Shown piece after piece: positions 47,993 to 57,229 of a DNA stretch of 64,000 nt. Both the position numbers and the translations under genes were made by a program. Numbering within the stretch: the first letter of the stretch is position 1; each line of letters begins with the position of its first letter. The DNA is taken from NCBI GenBank assembly GCA_947375135.1, contig CANCER010000014.1, positions 1-64,000 of the forward strand, written 5' to 3'. Source of the stretch: Comamonadaceae bacterium. Its GTDB lineage: Bacteria; Pseudomonadota; Gammaproteobacteria; Burkholderiales; Burkholderiaceae_C. The notes beneath the pieces are model-generated. The model made no database searches. It had not been told where the DNA came from and saw nothing but the letters and a program-made list of their open reading frames with translations.

Positions 47993-49924
47993 ATGTTCGA
48001 TTTTGTTCGCAAGCACACAAAGATCATGATGTCCCTCATGTTCCTCTTGATCATCCCGGCGTTTGTGCTGGTGGGCATCAATGGTTTTCGCAGTTTCAAT
48101 GCGGGTGGTGAAACGGTAGCGAAGGTAGGTAGTTTTTCCCTTAAGCAGGAAGAATGGGATGCCGCACACAAGAACGAAGTCGATCGTGCGCGCAGTGCGC
48201 AGCCCACGATAGATGCCAAGCTACTCGATTCCCCCCAGGCGCGTTACAGCACACTGGAGCGCATCGTACGAGAGCACGTGTTGGCCGATGCAGCGTCTGA
48301 CGCGCACCTTTCCAGCACCGATGCCCGTTTGGCGCGCGAGTTGCAGCAGAACCCGACCATTGCCTCCTTGCGTAAGCCTGATGGATCGCTGGACATGGAC
48401 CGTTACCGCCAACTCGCCGCATCGCAAGGCCTGACGCCTGAGGGCTTCGAGGCGCGCGTGCGCAAAGACCTGGCCCTGCGTCAGGTGGAGAGTGGGATCG
48501 CTTCGACGGCCCTGGCGCCAGCAGCCCAGGCCCATATTGCGCTCAACGCCTTTTTTGAACGCCGTGAAGTGCAGATTGCAAACTTCCTGCCAGCAGATTA
48601 CAAGGGCCAGGTTAATCCGACCGAAGCCGAGATGGACGTCTATTACCAGGCCAACCAAAAATTGTTCCAGGCACCGGAATCAGCGACTGTGGAATACGTT
48701 GTGCTTGACTTGGACAGTATCAAGAAGACCGTTTCTGTGAGCGAAGAAGAGCTGAAGACCTACTTCGATCAAAATGTTGCGCGTCTGAGTGGCAAGGAAG
48801 AGCGCCGCGCCAGCCATATCCTCATCAACGCACCCAAAGACATGGCTGCCGCTGACAAGGCCAAGGCCAAGGAAAAAGCTTCGGCCCTGCTGGCAGAGGT
48901 GCGCAAGGCGCCCGATAGTTTTGGCGATGTAGCACGTAAGAACTCGCAAGATGCCGGCTCCGCAACCTCTGGCGGTGATCTGAACTATTTTGGACGTGGC
49001 GCCATGGTCAAGCCTTTTGAAGATGCAGCCTTTTCCATGAAGAAGGGCGATATCAGTGATCTGGTCGAGTCGGACTTCGGCTTCCACATCATCAAACTGG
49101 TGGACATCAAGTCACCGAAGCAAAAGACGTTTGAGGAAGTCAAACCGACCATAGAGGCTGATTTGCGTACCCAGCAGGCACAACGCAAGTACGCCGAAAC
49201 GGCAGAGGCTTTTACCAACGCGGTGTACGAGCAGTCGGATAGCTACAAGCAGATTGCCGACAAGTTGAAGTTGGAAGTCAAGTCGGCCAGCAATGTCCAG
49301 CGCAAGCCGTCTGCGGATGTCAAGGGCGCACTCGCCAATGCGAAATTGCTGACGGCAATCTTCAACCCGGACTCGGTTGAAAAGAAACGCAATACCGAAG
49401 CCGTCGAAGTCGGTGCCAATCAATTGGTTTCCGCCCGCATAACCCAATACGCCCCTGCCCGTGTGTTGCCTCTGGCTGATGTGCGCAACGATGTGCGCGA
49501 GCGCCTGGTGAGCAGCCGTTCGGCCGAGTTGGCCAAGCAAGACGGTACGGCAAAACTGGATGCATGGAAGGCGCAGCCGGATACAGCGAAACTGGCCGCT
49601 GCAGTCGTTGTTGCACGCGACCAGCCACAGAACGTCGCACCCGCAGTGATGGAAAAGGTCATGCATGCCGATACGACCAAACTGCCTGTCTTGCTGGGTG
49701 TGGATCTGGGTAGCCAGGGCTATACGCTGGTGCGTGTGAACAGGGTGATGGAGCGCACCACAGCGACTGACGCCCAAGCCCAACAAGAACGCGGCCAATA
49801 CGGCCAGTGGGTAGCCAGCGCAGAAAGTCAGGCCTACTTCGAACTGCTGAAGAACCGTTACAAGGCGCAAATTAAAGTATCCAAGCCAGTTGCAGGCGCA
49901 AATTTGCTTCCCGTCTCAGAATAG
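47993..49924 (+). CDS. ppiD: Membrane-anchored periplasmic foldase, PpiD/SurA-like
   Basis: The 643 residues begin with a short cytoplasmic tail and a membrane helix (MMSLMFLLIIPAFVLVGING). SurA-N-type helices follow, with a parvulin domain near the middle (ERRASHILINAPKD, NSQDAGSATSGGDLNYFGRG, FHIIKLVDI). A long C-terminal helical part closes it. It should help outer-membrane and periplasmic proteins fold on leaving the translocon. The position after HU (and usually Lon) is the conserved place of ppiD. Confidence 0.93.
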   Translation: MFDFVRKHTKIMMSLMFLLIIPAFVLVGINGFRSFNAGGETVAKVGSFSLKQEEWDAAHKNEVDRARSAQPTIDAKLLDSPQARYSTLERIVREHVLADAASDAHLSSTDARLARELQQNPTIASLRKPDGSLDMDRYRQLAASQGLTPEGFEARVRKDLALRQVESGIASTALAPAAQAHIALNAFFERREVQIANFLPADYKGQVNPTEAEMDVYYQANQKLFQAPESATVEYVVLDLDSIKKTVSVSEEELKTYFDQNVARLSGKEERRASHILINAPKDMAAADKAKAKEKASALLAEVRKAPDSFGDVARKNSQDAGSATSGGDLNYFGRGAMVKPFEDAAFSMKKGDISDLVESDFGFHIIKLVDIKSPKQKTFEEVKPTIEADLRTQQAQRKYAETAEAFTNAVYEQSDSYKQIADKLKLEVKSASNVQRKPSADVKGALANAKLLTAIFNPDSVEKKRNTEAVEVGANQLVSARITQYAPARVLPLADVRNDVRERLVSSRSAELAKQDGTAKLDAWKAQPDTAKLAAAVVVARDQPQNVAPAVMEKVMHADTTKLPVLLGVDLGSQGYTLVRVNRVMERTTATDAQAQQERGQYGQWVASAESQAYFELLKNRYKAQIKVSKPVAGANLLPVSE

Positions 49925-49955
49925 GCCTTAGGGCAGGTTATAATTTACTTACTAC

Positions 49956-50032
49956 GGTGGCTGTAGCTCAGTTGGTAGAGTCCAGGATTGTGATTCCTGT
50001 TGTCGTGGGTTCGAGCCCCATCAGCCACCCCA
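49956..50032 (+). tRNA. tRNA-His (anticodon GTG)
   Basis: The 77 bases include the extra G at -1 typical of tRNA-His. The acceptor is gtggctg / cagccac, the anticodon loop ttgtgat has GTG, the T arm contains ggttcgagcc, and CCA is encoded. A tataat box lies at 49939-49944, twelve bases upstream. It marks the left boundary of the accessory region; no repeat of its 3' end was found further right in the window. Confidence 0.97.
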
Positions 50033-50045
50033 AGTAAACAAAGAA

Positions 50046-50079
50046 AAGCCTGCTATTAAAAAGATAGCAGGCTTTTTTC
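50046..50079 (+). terminator. Terminator after tRNA-His
   Basis: Stem aagcctgctat / atagcaggctt followed by six T's, 14 bases after the tRNA. Confidence 0.92.
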
Positions 50080-50571
50080 TTGGTCGCTCTATGTAAGGGC
50101 GGATGTAAGACGATTTTCCGAATCCAGTAGCAATGTTTGAAACATTTTGTTTTGGCCAACGTCGCAAGAATCGCAGACGTAGGAATCAAAAGTAAGCTAG
50201 GCGTATTCCGTGCGTGAGCAGCTACGAAACTTATAGCAAAGACCAAAGACCAAAGACAAAGGCGCGCGGGCTGAGGGCGCTCCCACAGGGGGCGGACGGG
50301 CAGACCAGCGCGCAGGGCTGATGCCGCGCAGCGGCGAAGCACAGGTGTGGGCGAGGGCACACACCCCATGAATGGCCGCACACAATGGCTCCAGGCAGAG
50401 CGGTAGGTGAGGGCATATCCAGCACGATGCGCCAGCAAGCCGAGGCCATATCTGCGCACCAGCTCACTGACCAATACTTGCGAAGCGCTGGCGATGTACC
50501 TCCCCAGCGCTTGTGCGGGGCGCACAAGCGCCGCGCGCACTGATTGACACTACAGCGCAGGCATACCGAAA

Positions 50572-50650
50572 GCGGTGATGCTGGGTGGACTGGCCCACAG
50601 GGCGCAACGCAGTCCAATCAAAAAGCAGGCCGCCCAGCATGACTGCGCTG
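50572..50650. repeat. Stem-loop repeat unit A
   Basis: This 79-base unit begins gcggtgatgct and ends gcatgactgcgctg. Its ends pair (gcggtgatgc with gcatgactgc, one or two mismatches) and an inner stem tggact / agtcca lies inside. It shares its ends and the inner cacagNgcgcaa core with unit B at 50745. Confidence 0.6.
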
Positions 50651-50744
50651 CCCACCGAAGCCACGCGACAGCTTCGTGGTGCCTGGCCATTGCGGTACTC
50701 CTCATTGGCCACTGACCAAAGCTATAGACTCACAAAAATGAAAA

Positions 50745-50818
50745 GCGGTGATGCTTAGTGCGCTGCCAACAGCGCAAAGCGCGACTCAGCAGACAGCGCG
50801 CCTGGCATGACCGCGCTG
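50745..50818. repeat. Stem-loop repeat unit B
   Basis: This 74-base unit begins gcggtgatgct and ends gcatgaccgcgctg, in the same orientation as unit A and 173 bases downstream of it. The inner part has a separate fold-back (gcgc-rich). The conserved ends with divergent but pairing interiors suggest selection on structure. Confidence 0.6.
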
Positions 50819-50939
50819 GTGGTATTCGCTTTAAAGCAACGCCATGACTTATGAATCTAGGAAGGTACAAGGAATCCTCAGGAGTTCATATAATTTCTGG
50901 CCGCCACTAAACTAGTGGTGCAGATTTACTTCAATTTCA

Positions 50940-52004
50940 ATGACCAACCTCGACGGGAAAACTGCATTTAGCCTGCATATTGAGACCGGCACCGATAGCG
51001 GTGATGCTGTTCCAGCTGCAGTGCTTGCGCAGATTCTTACCAGCGCACAGCGTAGCTTTGAGCTAATCGGGGTGCACGTCGAGGGGCGCACGATTCAACA
51101 ACGTGCACGCATTTCTGCTACGACGCGAAGCCGCTTTCAACTGGTGTGTCGTCTGCCCGTGCCTGGATGCTATGCGGTTCCAATTGAGCTGGGTGGCAAT
51201 GACTTGCTGGCAGAACACATCACGGCGGCCATGGACGTGTTCAAAAAGATCACTGGCGGTATCACCAGAAGGGACTCTGATGCCATAAATAAGGCTATGC
51301 CTGATGTGAGCCTGCGCCATCGAGTGCTTGAAGCAATTCGAGGAATGACACCTCGCGCGGACGCCAAATGGTCTTTGAAATTGTGGGATGCAGCAAACGT
51401 TGAATTCGGAGAATTCAATACCGAAAGTGATTCGGCAATCAGGGCGGCCATCGTGCCAGCCGATGAGCAGGCGCAATCCCAAGTTGTGACAGGTTACTTA
51501 ACGAATATCAACTTTACTAATCGAATCGTCACCATCTTTTATCCGCCTACCAAGCGTGAGATGGACTGCGTCTATGACGATGCCGTCGAGGACTTGCTGA
51601 TTGAAAATCGGCGCGATTTGATCCAAGTTACCGGTCTGATTGTTCTAGATGATGCAGGCACGCCAAAGAAGATCACCAATGTCAACGACATTAGGGAACT
51701 TGACTTGTCCCCCTTGTTGGTCGACACCATCAAGGTAGGAAAATTGATGCTAAGGGCCAAACAAAGTATCACCTTGGAACCCGCTACCGACGAGACGAAG
51801 CAACTTGTTTGCGTCACACACGCTGAATTGGGCATCGATGCATTCGCCCGCACGCGCGATGCGTTGGTCAGCGAATTGAACGAACAAATGGGGATGCTTT
51901 GGCAAGAATATGCCCTTGCGCAAGACGATGCGCTTGACGGCATGGCCATCAAAATGAAGCAGGCCTTGCTAGCCGCGTTCAGTGAGGTTGCACATGGTGC
52001 GTAA
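50940..52004 (+). CDS. Uncharacterised 354-residue protein, partner of a HicA-like protein
   Basis: I do not recognise the family. The protein is soluble, acidic to neutral, without signal peptide or membrane segment. The first 110 residues (PAAVLAQILTSAQRSFELIG, RFQLVCRLPVPGCYAVPIEL) look like one domain. The region around VVTGYLTNINFTNRIVTIFY has the look of a small beta-barrel/OB-like unit. The C-terminus is helical (LVSELNEQMGMLWQEYALAQ). The downstream HicA-like gene starts inside its last codons (11-base overlap), so the two are made together. As the first genes after tRNA-His they are candidates for a toxin-antitoxin or defence module. Confidence 0.75.
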   Translation: MTNLDGKTAFSLHIETGTDSGDAVPAAVLAQILTSAQRSFELIGVHVEGRTIQQRARISATTRSRFQLVCRLPVPGCYAVPIELGGNDLLAEHITAAMDVFKKITGGITRRDSDAINKAMPDVSLRHRVLEAIRGMTPRADAKWSLKLWDAANVEFGEFNTESDSAIRAAIVPADEQAQSQVVTGYLTNINFTNRIVTIFYPPTKREMDCVYDDAVEDLLIENRRDLIQVTGLIVLDDAGTPKKITNVNDIRELDLSPLLVDTIKVGKLMLRAKQSITLEPATDETKQLVCVTHAELGIDAFARTRDALVSELNEQMGMLWQEYALAQDDALDGMAIKMKQALLAAFSEVAHGA

Positions 52005-52293
52005 GCCTGGTGACGTAGAAAAGAGTCTGGTAAAAAAAGGCTTTGAACGTAAAGAAGGTGACCACAGCTATTTCAACTACTTCACCAAGACTGGCAAGAA
52101 GACTAGCGTGTTCACCAAGACGAGCCACGGTGTTAAAGAGCTTGATGACAGTCTGCTCGGTATGATGGCCCGGCAGTGCAAGTTGAGCCGCCAGAACTTT
52201 GACTTGCTCATTGAATGTCCGTTGGATCGTGACAGCTATGAACGCAAGCTCGTAGAAGGTGGCTTTATTGGGGCCCAAACGCCGCCAAAGTAG
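51994..52293 (+). CDS. HicA/YcfA-like RNA-binding protein, putative toxin
   Basis: ATG 51994 (MVRKPGDVEKSLVKKGFERK) gives 99 residues. The pattern, an N-terminal helix, then GDHSYFNYFTKTGKKTSVFT with the conserved small residue-His pair SHG, and a C-terminal helix, matches the dsRNA-binding-like fold of HicA toxins. These normally cleave mRNA. The usual small HicB antitoxin is absent; instead a 354-residue protein overlaps upstream. The call as toxin is therefore tentative. Confidence 0.65.
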   Translation: MVRKPGDVEKSLVKKGFERKEGDHSYFNYFTKTGKKTSVFTKTSHGVKELDDSLLGMMARQCKLSRQNFDLLIECPLDRDSYERKLVEGGFIGAQTPPK

Positions 52294-52428
52294 ATGAAGA
52301 CAATGGGTCGTTGCCAACGGCTACAAGGTCACACAAAAGCCTCCGGTTTATATGCCAAATTGGCCGCTAGCCCTCATAGAACGTGCGCAAGCAGCTATCA
52401 AAAGCGTAGCGACTCAATCCCAGCCAGT

Positions 52429-54918
52429 TCAATACCCCGCCAGATTCTCAATCCTAAAAATCTGGTCTTGTTCGTTGCGTCCCGTGTTGGGGAAGTGTTT
52501 GACGGTCATGAATCGCCCGGCATCGTCTTGCACCAGCATCAGCGGCACGCCATACAGCTTGTGTTCGGCCAGCACTTTGTCCACGGTGTTGTCTCCGTTC
52601 AGGATGTGATTGCCCTTGGTTTCCACCAACATCAGGCCACCACCCGCCGTGCGGCCAGCAACCTTGATGGCGAAGTCGGGAAAGTAGCGGACCCCGCTGG
52701 GCATCACAATGCCAATCGACCAAGGCTTACGCGGTTCGTTGCGAAACCAGTATTCCACCGTGCCCGAGGTATCGGCATCCAGCAATTGCGCGAACGTCTG
52801 CTCCGGCCCGTTCAGGTCTTGCGGCATCACACCGTACACATTCAGGCGCGATTTCTTAACCCCTGCTGGCAATTCCACAAATTCCGGCAAGGGCGCAGCG
52901 TCAAAGGTTTCCTTGAACTTGGCCGAACAGGTGCGCGCAGCGTTGCGAATCAAGTGCGGGTAGGCCGCCATGATGCGATTTAACGCCAGCTCAATTCCGG
53001 CGTCGTCCGCGTCAACGCCACGGTGGCCGTACTCGGTTTTGACTCGCACCAGAAGTACATCGTGCAGGTCACGGGGGTCGAGATTGTCGGCATCGAACAA
53101 GACGCTCTGCGCACGCCGTGCAATTTCAGCGTCGGAAAGCCGCGCATTCATCGTCTGTATTTCCTCGCTGCCCTCAAACAGGTCTACCGTCTGCCGGGTC
53201 ACCTTCACCGACTGGCGAAAACCAGCGCTGAAAGCCTTGTCGTCAATGGCAATGTTGGCGGCAATGCAGGTCAACAGATCGTCGGTTGAAAGCGGGGATT
53301 GCTCCGAGCGATAGACATGCGGAACACCATCGCGGATGGAAAAACGTCGGTTGCCTGAAAGCAGAGGGGCCGTTTGTGGCTCAGCGGGATAACCCGCTAC
53401 GGGCGGTGCGGATGGCGACGGCATCAACACCAGATTCGTCAGAATTCCGGTCTGTTGCCAGGCAGGCGACTCTCCCGCAAACGGCACTCCGTCAGCGGCA
53501 ATATTCGCGTCTGTTGTTGGCGTGGGCCATACAGGCGGCGTGTAGGGTACAGACAGTAGTTGCGACTGCCCCTTGTGGGTAACCTGAATCTCGTTGGTCC
53601 CGGCCACCTTCACCACCATGGTGAACGGGCATACATGCGATAACTCGCTTTGAATCGCATTGATTTTTTCGCCCGCGTGCACCAAGCCGCTTTGGTTCAC
53701 CGCATCGGCCAAAAACACATAGCCGCAGCGCAGCAGCTCGGGCAGTTTCTTTTCCAGCGTTGGCCCTTGCAGGCGGCTGTGCACGCGCAGGATGCGTCCC
53801 ACCACCTGGATGCCAAAGTCGGTGTCCTTCGCCCCGCGCATGGACACCAGAGTGAAAGCGCGTGGCGCATCGAACCCAAGCGCCACAGCCACCTTGAAAA
53901 TCAGCACTTCTTTACGTTCGTCAATCGCCACTGATAGCAAATCGTCGTTGGGGTCAACCGCCTCGTACCAGGCAATTTTTGACTCCTGTATGCCCATGGC
54001 CGCGAGGCGCGCTCGGGCTTCGTCTACTGCCGTTTTACTGTTGGCGCCCTGCACCAACATCAACGGCACCAGGCCAATGCCTGCCGTCTGCAAGCCCTGT
54101 TTGATGGCGTTGTGCATCCCCCATCCATCGGCCAGCGCCGTGGCTGCGAAGTCCACCAACTCCTTTTGGTCGTCCGCAGCCAGATAGGCAATCGACTTGA
54201 TCCCGTCCTTTATCAACCCGGCGTCCACCGCTTCTTTGCGGCTGACCCGGATACGGTGCAAATGCTCAATGCCCGCTGCCTTCTTGAACTTTTCCACATC
54301 GGCATCGTCCGGTGTGGCGGTAATCATCAACGTGAAGTCGGGTTTGAGTGATTCGCGGTAGAAGCGCACGGCTTCTTTTGCAGTGGCAAAGCCGTGGTGT
54401 GCCTCGTCCACCACCGCGCCAATGCGAAAACCGTCCGCGCGCAGCTCGGCTATCAAATCGTCCAAGGACAATACAAACTCGCCACCGCTGCGCACCTTAC
54501 GCGTGGCCGCGTTGGATGCCGCCACCGACGCCCAGGTGGTCACATATACGTCGCCACTCTTGGTGCCGCGCGACTTGCGGTCACCTTGCAGGTCACGCAC
54601 ACGCAATCCAACAAAAGTGGACTTGATCGCCCCTTTTGCCTGCTCCACCAGAGTGGCAAAGGGCGTAAACCAGAACCAGACAATTTGCGCATTGCTATCG
54701 CGGTCCGGTGCGGCAAATGTCTCGGCAATCATCCCGGCCATCAGGGTCTTGCCTGAGCCGGTCGGCGCTTCTAACAGCAGACAACCATTGAAGGCCGTCG
54801 CCGCTGCGCGGCTGGCATCGTCACCCGCCTGGCGAAACTGGCTTTCGGCATAACGAAAAATCTCCAGTGCGTTGACTACGGCTTCGCGTTGGTAGCCTTT
54901 CGGTGCGGGGGCACTCAT
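52429..54918 (-). CDS. Type III restriction enzyme Res subunit (DEAD/DEAH helicase-nuclease)
   Basis: The 829 residues carry Walker A LLLEAPTGSGKTLMAGMI (about 48-65), DEAH at 171-174 (VVDEAHHGF), motif III-like LMITATPDD and a helicase C-terminal part with VVGRILRVHSRLQ. Near the C-terminus a PD-(D/E)XK-like nuclease site reads RYFPDFAIKV with LMLVETKGNH. It is somewhat shorter than classical Res proteins. It cuts DNA only in complex with Mod. Its start overlaps the mod stop by four bases. The 52294-52428 gap to the convergent HicA-like gene holds nothing recognisable. Confidence 0.9.
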   Translation of the reverse strand: MSAPAPKGYQREAVVNALEIFRYAESQFRQAGDDASRAAATAFNGCLLLEAPTGSGKTLMAGMIAETFAAPDRDSNAQIVWFWFTPFATLVEQAKGAIKSTFVGLRVRDLQGDRKSRGTKSGDVYVTTWASVAASNAATRKVRSGGEFVLSLDDLIAELRADGFRIGAVVDEAHHGFATAKEAVRFYRESLKPDFTLMITATPDDADVEKFKKAAGIEHLHRIRVSRKEAVDAGLIKDGIKSIAYLAADDQKELVDFAATALADGWGMHNAIKQGLQTAGIGLVPLMLVQGANSKTAVDEARARLAAMGIQESKIAWYEAVDPNDDLLSVAIDERKEVLIFKVAVALGFDAPRAFTLVSMRGAKDTDFGIQVVGRILRVHSRLQGPTLEKKLPELLRCGYVFLADAVNQSGLVHAGEKINAIQSELSHVCPFTMVVKVAGTNEIQVTHKGQSQLLSVPYTPPVWPTPTTDANIAADGVPFAGESPAWQQTGILTNLVLMPSPSAPPVAGYPAEPQTAPLLSGNRRFSIRDGVPHVYRSEQSPLSTDDLLTCIAANIAIDDKAFSAGFRQSVKVTRQTVDLFEGSEEIQTMNARLSDAEIARRAQSVLFDADNLDPRDLHDVLLVRVKTEYGHRGVDADDAGIELALNRIMAAYPHLIRNAARTCSAKFKETFDAAPLPEFVELPAGVKKSRLNVYGVMPQDLNGPEQTFAQLLDADTSGTVEYWFRNEPRKPWSIGIVMPSGVRYFPDFAIKVAGRTAGGGLMLVETKGNHILNGDNTVDKVLAEHKLYGVPLMLVQDDAGRFMTVKHFPNTGRNEQDQIFRIENLAGY

Positions 54919-56576
54919 GGCCGTCCTCCCTTGGCGCTAGATCGCGCGCCGAAGCGGTTGACCAGAAACGCCGGAATCGGCTCAAATGAAAAACGCGGGT
55001 CGGTCAAGCGTTGCGCCAGCAAGGCCGGTTGCCATGAATACACCACGGCTTGTCCAGCCCCATGAATCTCGGTTTGCAGTGCCTCCAGCATGGCGTCGGA
55101 CACCTTGGGCAAATAGATCACCACCGAGCGTTTGCCTTGTGCAGTCTGCATGGGCAATGCGGCTTGGTAGGGTGACAACGCCACGTCATGAATCAGTTGC
55201 AACGCCGTCCATATCTGCGTGTGCTGGATGCCGCGAAATACCGTTGCCGCTGGAATGCGGCGACAGCGCAGGTAGGCAAAACCACCACCGAGCCCGGCAG
55301 TTGCCTCGCCCTTTTTGGTGGTGTAGCCGGTCACCACGCGCCGCACGCGTTCTGCACACACATCGCGGCACAAATTCTTGTCGGGTGTTTCCGCCGTGGC
55401 TTCGGTGCTGGATACCAGAATGAAGCGGCGATTGCCGCCATCTTCCTTGTTCAGGTTCAGCACCGCTTGCGCCGTGGTGCCCGACCCCGCAAAAAAATCT
55501 AGCACGATGTCGCCGGGCTTGGTGGCTATGCGCATGATGCGTTCCATCAGGGCCACCGGCTTGGGAGTGGAAAAAACGTCCGTCGTATTTTCAAATCGAA
55601 GAATGTCGTGAATTTCTTGCTTGGCATCTTGGGTGTGCCCGACTTCGTTGTATTGCCATAGTGTTTGCGGCACCACGCCTTTTTGCACGTCGGTAAGGAA
55701 TCGCTTGAAGCGTGGAATGTTGTCGCCATCCTTGCCCCACCAAATGCGCTTGTCACGGTCCAGTTCAAGAAACCGCTCTTCCGAAAAACGCCAGTAGTTG
55801 CCGGGCGGTGGGCCAGCGACAACACGCCCGGATGGGCAGGTGATCGGGTAGGTACCCTTGCTGTAGAAATTGCGCGCCGATAGATCGCCTGAAGTCCAGG
55901 GGCCGCGCGGGTCTTTGTCGGGGTTCTTGTAGGCTTTGTCCTGTGCCACAGAGCGCGGGACCGGGTTGGGTCGCCAAACGGTCTTGTTCAGGGCAAAACA
56001 AACGATGTACTCATGGTCGTCTGAAAAATGCTGCGCCGTGCTCTTTGGTGAAAAGACTTTCTGCCAGATCACGTTGGCAATGAAGTTCGCCGCGCCAAAC
56101 ACCTGCTCCATCAACAGCCCCAGGTGAAACACCTCGTTGTCGTCGATGGACACAAAAATCACGCCGTCCTCGGTCAGTAATTCCTTGGCTAGCTCCAGCC
56201 GCCGAAACATGAACTCCAGCCACTTGGAATGGCGGTAGTTGTCGTCCTTGTCAATGAAGCTGTCGTTGTAGATGAAGTCCCGGTTGCCGGTGTTGTAGGG
56301 CGGGTCAATATAGATGCACTTCACCCGACCGGCGTGTGTCATACGCAAGGTGCGCAGGGCATCGAAGTTGTCGCCCTCAATGATGAAATTGCTCTGCGGG
56401 CCATCGCCGCATGACAAATTGGCATCCCAGTCCAGCGCCACAAAATCGTTGTTGACCGATAGGTCATGGTCAATCTCATCGCGCTCCCACACCAGCCCGA
56501 AATTGGGCCTGCGGTCCCGTTCGCGCAGCAGGCGCAGAAGCTGTTCTTTGGAATAGTCGTCGTAGTTATCGGCCAT
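54915..56576 (-). CDS. Type III DNA methyltransferase Mod subunit (N6-adenine)
   Basis: The 553-residue beta-class methyltransferase has motif IV DPPYNTG at 91-97 before motif I DFFAGSGTT at 360-368, the order typical of type III Mod. The variable region between them (about 170-330) should read the target sequence, which cannot be told. Mod both methylates and gives specificity to Res. The XRE regulator gene at 56792 is divergent from it. Confidence 0.93.
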   Translation of the reverse strand: MADNYDDYSKEQLLRLLRERDRRPNFGLVWERDEIDHDLSVNNDFVALDWDANLSCGDGPQSNFIIEGDNFDALRTLRMTHAGRVKCIYIDPPYNTGNRDFIYNDSFIDKDDNYRHSKWLEFMFRRLELAKELLTEDGVIFVSIDDNEVFHLGLLMEQVFGAANFIANVIWQKVFSPKSTAQHFSDDHEYIVCFALNKTVWRPNPVPRSVAQDKAYKNPDKDPRGPWTSGDLSARNFYSKGTYPITCPSGRVVAGPPPGNYWRFSEERFLELDRDKRIWWGKDGDNIPRFKRFLTDVQKGVVPQTLWQYNEVGHTQDAKQEIHDILRFENTTDVFSTPKPVALMERIMRIATKPGDIVLDFFAGSGTTAQAVLNLNKEDGGNRRFILVSSTEATAETPDKNLCRDVCAERVRRVVTGYTTKKGEATAGLGGGFAYLRCRRIPAATVFRGIQHTQIWTALQLIHDVALSPYQAALPMQTAQGKRSVVIYLPKVSDAMLEALQTEIHGAGQAVVYSWQPALLAQRLTDPRFSFEPIPAFLVNRFGARSSAKGGRP

Positions 56577-56719
56577 GGAAGGATGCGATCAGCTTTTTTG
56601 ATTGCGAGTCGCCTTGAGCGGACAGGAATTGCAGCAGGTGGCAGCGAACGTCAGCAGTGGCGCGCTGCGCCTGGGCTTTATTGACCCAATCAAGAAAAGG
56701 CATGTGGGGTGTTTGTAAT

Positions 56720-56751
56720 TGACGTGAAGCGTCATTCTATTTGACGTGTCA
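56720..56751. promoter_or_regulatory. Candidate operators between mod and the XRE gene
   Basis: The inverted repeat tgacgtgaagcgtca (56720-56734) and the related tgacgtgtca (56742-56751) lie 22 bases apart in the 215-base divergent gap. A third half site (gcgtca) is at 56765. Such repeats suit a controller protein or phage-type repressor encoded next door. Confidence 0.5.
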
Positions 56752-56791
56752 CGCTTTGCGCGATGCGTCAATGCAAACCACCATTGCGGCC

Positions 56792-57163
56792 ATGAAAATC
56801 GGGCAAGTCATTCGGGAGATAAGGGAAGCGCAGAAGGCGACGCTTGAGGAAATCGCCTTGGCCGCCAACACTAACGCCAGCAACTTGTCTCGCATTGAGC
56901 GTGGAATTCAGGGCTATTCACCGGAAAACTTGGAGCGCATTGCAACAGCGCTAGGGGTCACGGTCTCGGAATTACACCGTAGGATGGAGACTGCAACTCC
57001 CAGTGGAGGCAAGTCTGGGGAGCCCACCGCTGACCAGAATCATCCCGGCGTTGATCTTGCGATGGTTTCGAACAAATATTCATCTCTGACACCGGATCAC
57101 CGAGAACTGGTCGAGGAATTTATGACCCTGTTGCTGAGACGGCAACGGGTCAAAAAGGCATAA
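56792..57163 (+). CDS. XRE-family helix-turn-helix regulator
   Basis: ATG 56792 (MKIGQVIREIREAQKATLEE) gives 123 residues. The HTH covers about 1-60 (IALAANTNASNLSRIERGIQ, then YSPENLERIATALGVTVSEL). A linker and a C-terminal helix (LTPDHRELVEEFMTLLLRRQ) follow. It could be the controller of the type III system, being divergent from mod. It could also be the repressor of the replication genes that converge on it. In-frame ATG 56771 is possible. It ends 66 bases before the convergent primase gene. Confidence 0.85.
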   Translation: MKIGQVIREIREAQKATLEEIALAANTNASNLSRIERGIQGYSPENLERIATALGVTVSELHRRMETATPSGGKSGEPTADQNHPGVDLAMVSNKYSSLTPDHRELVEEFMTLLLRRQRVKKA

Positions 57164-57229
57164 CCCTCTCGACCATGCCACCCGTTCGAACGCCGTTGTT
57201 TGCCTATTCAGCAGAACAGCGGCCCCTAT

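Larger units (their letters stand above)
50083..50939. other. Non-coding stretch after tRNA-His with structured repeats
   Basis: No credible gene is seen in about 860 bases. It contains a short tandem run of the 7-mer caaagac near 50240-50262, several G+C-rich fold-backs (for example agcgctgg / ccagcgct near 50480-50515), and two related stem-loop units described separately. The last hundred bases are A+T-richer and probably hold the promoter of the gene starting at 50940. Confidence 0.6.

Noticed and set aside
50083-50939. Integron attC sites or a CRISPR array in the structured repeats
   Set aside because: No RYYYAAC/GTTRRRY boxes at the unit ends, only two units, and no regular repeat-spacer pattern; no integron integrase or Cas gene is visible.
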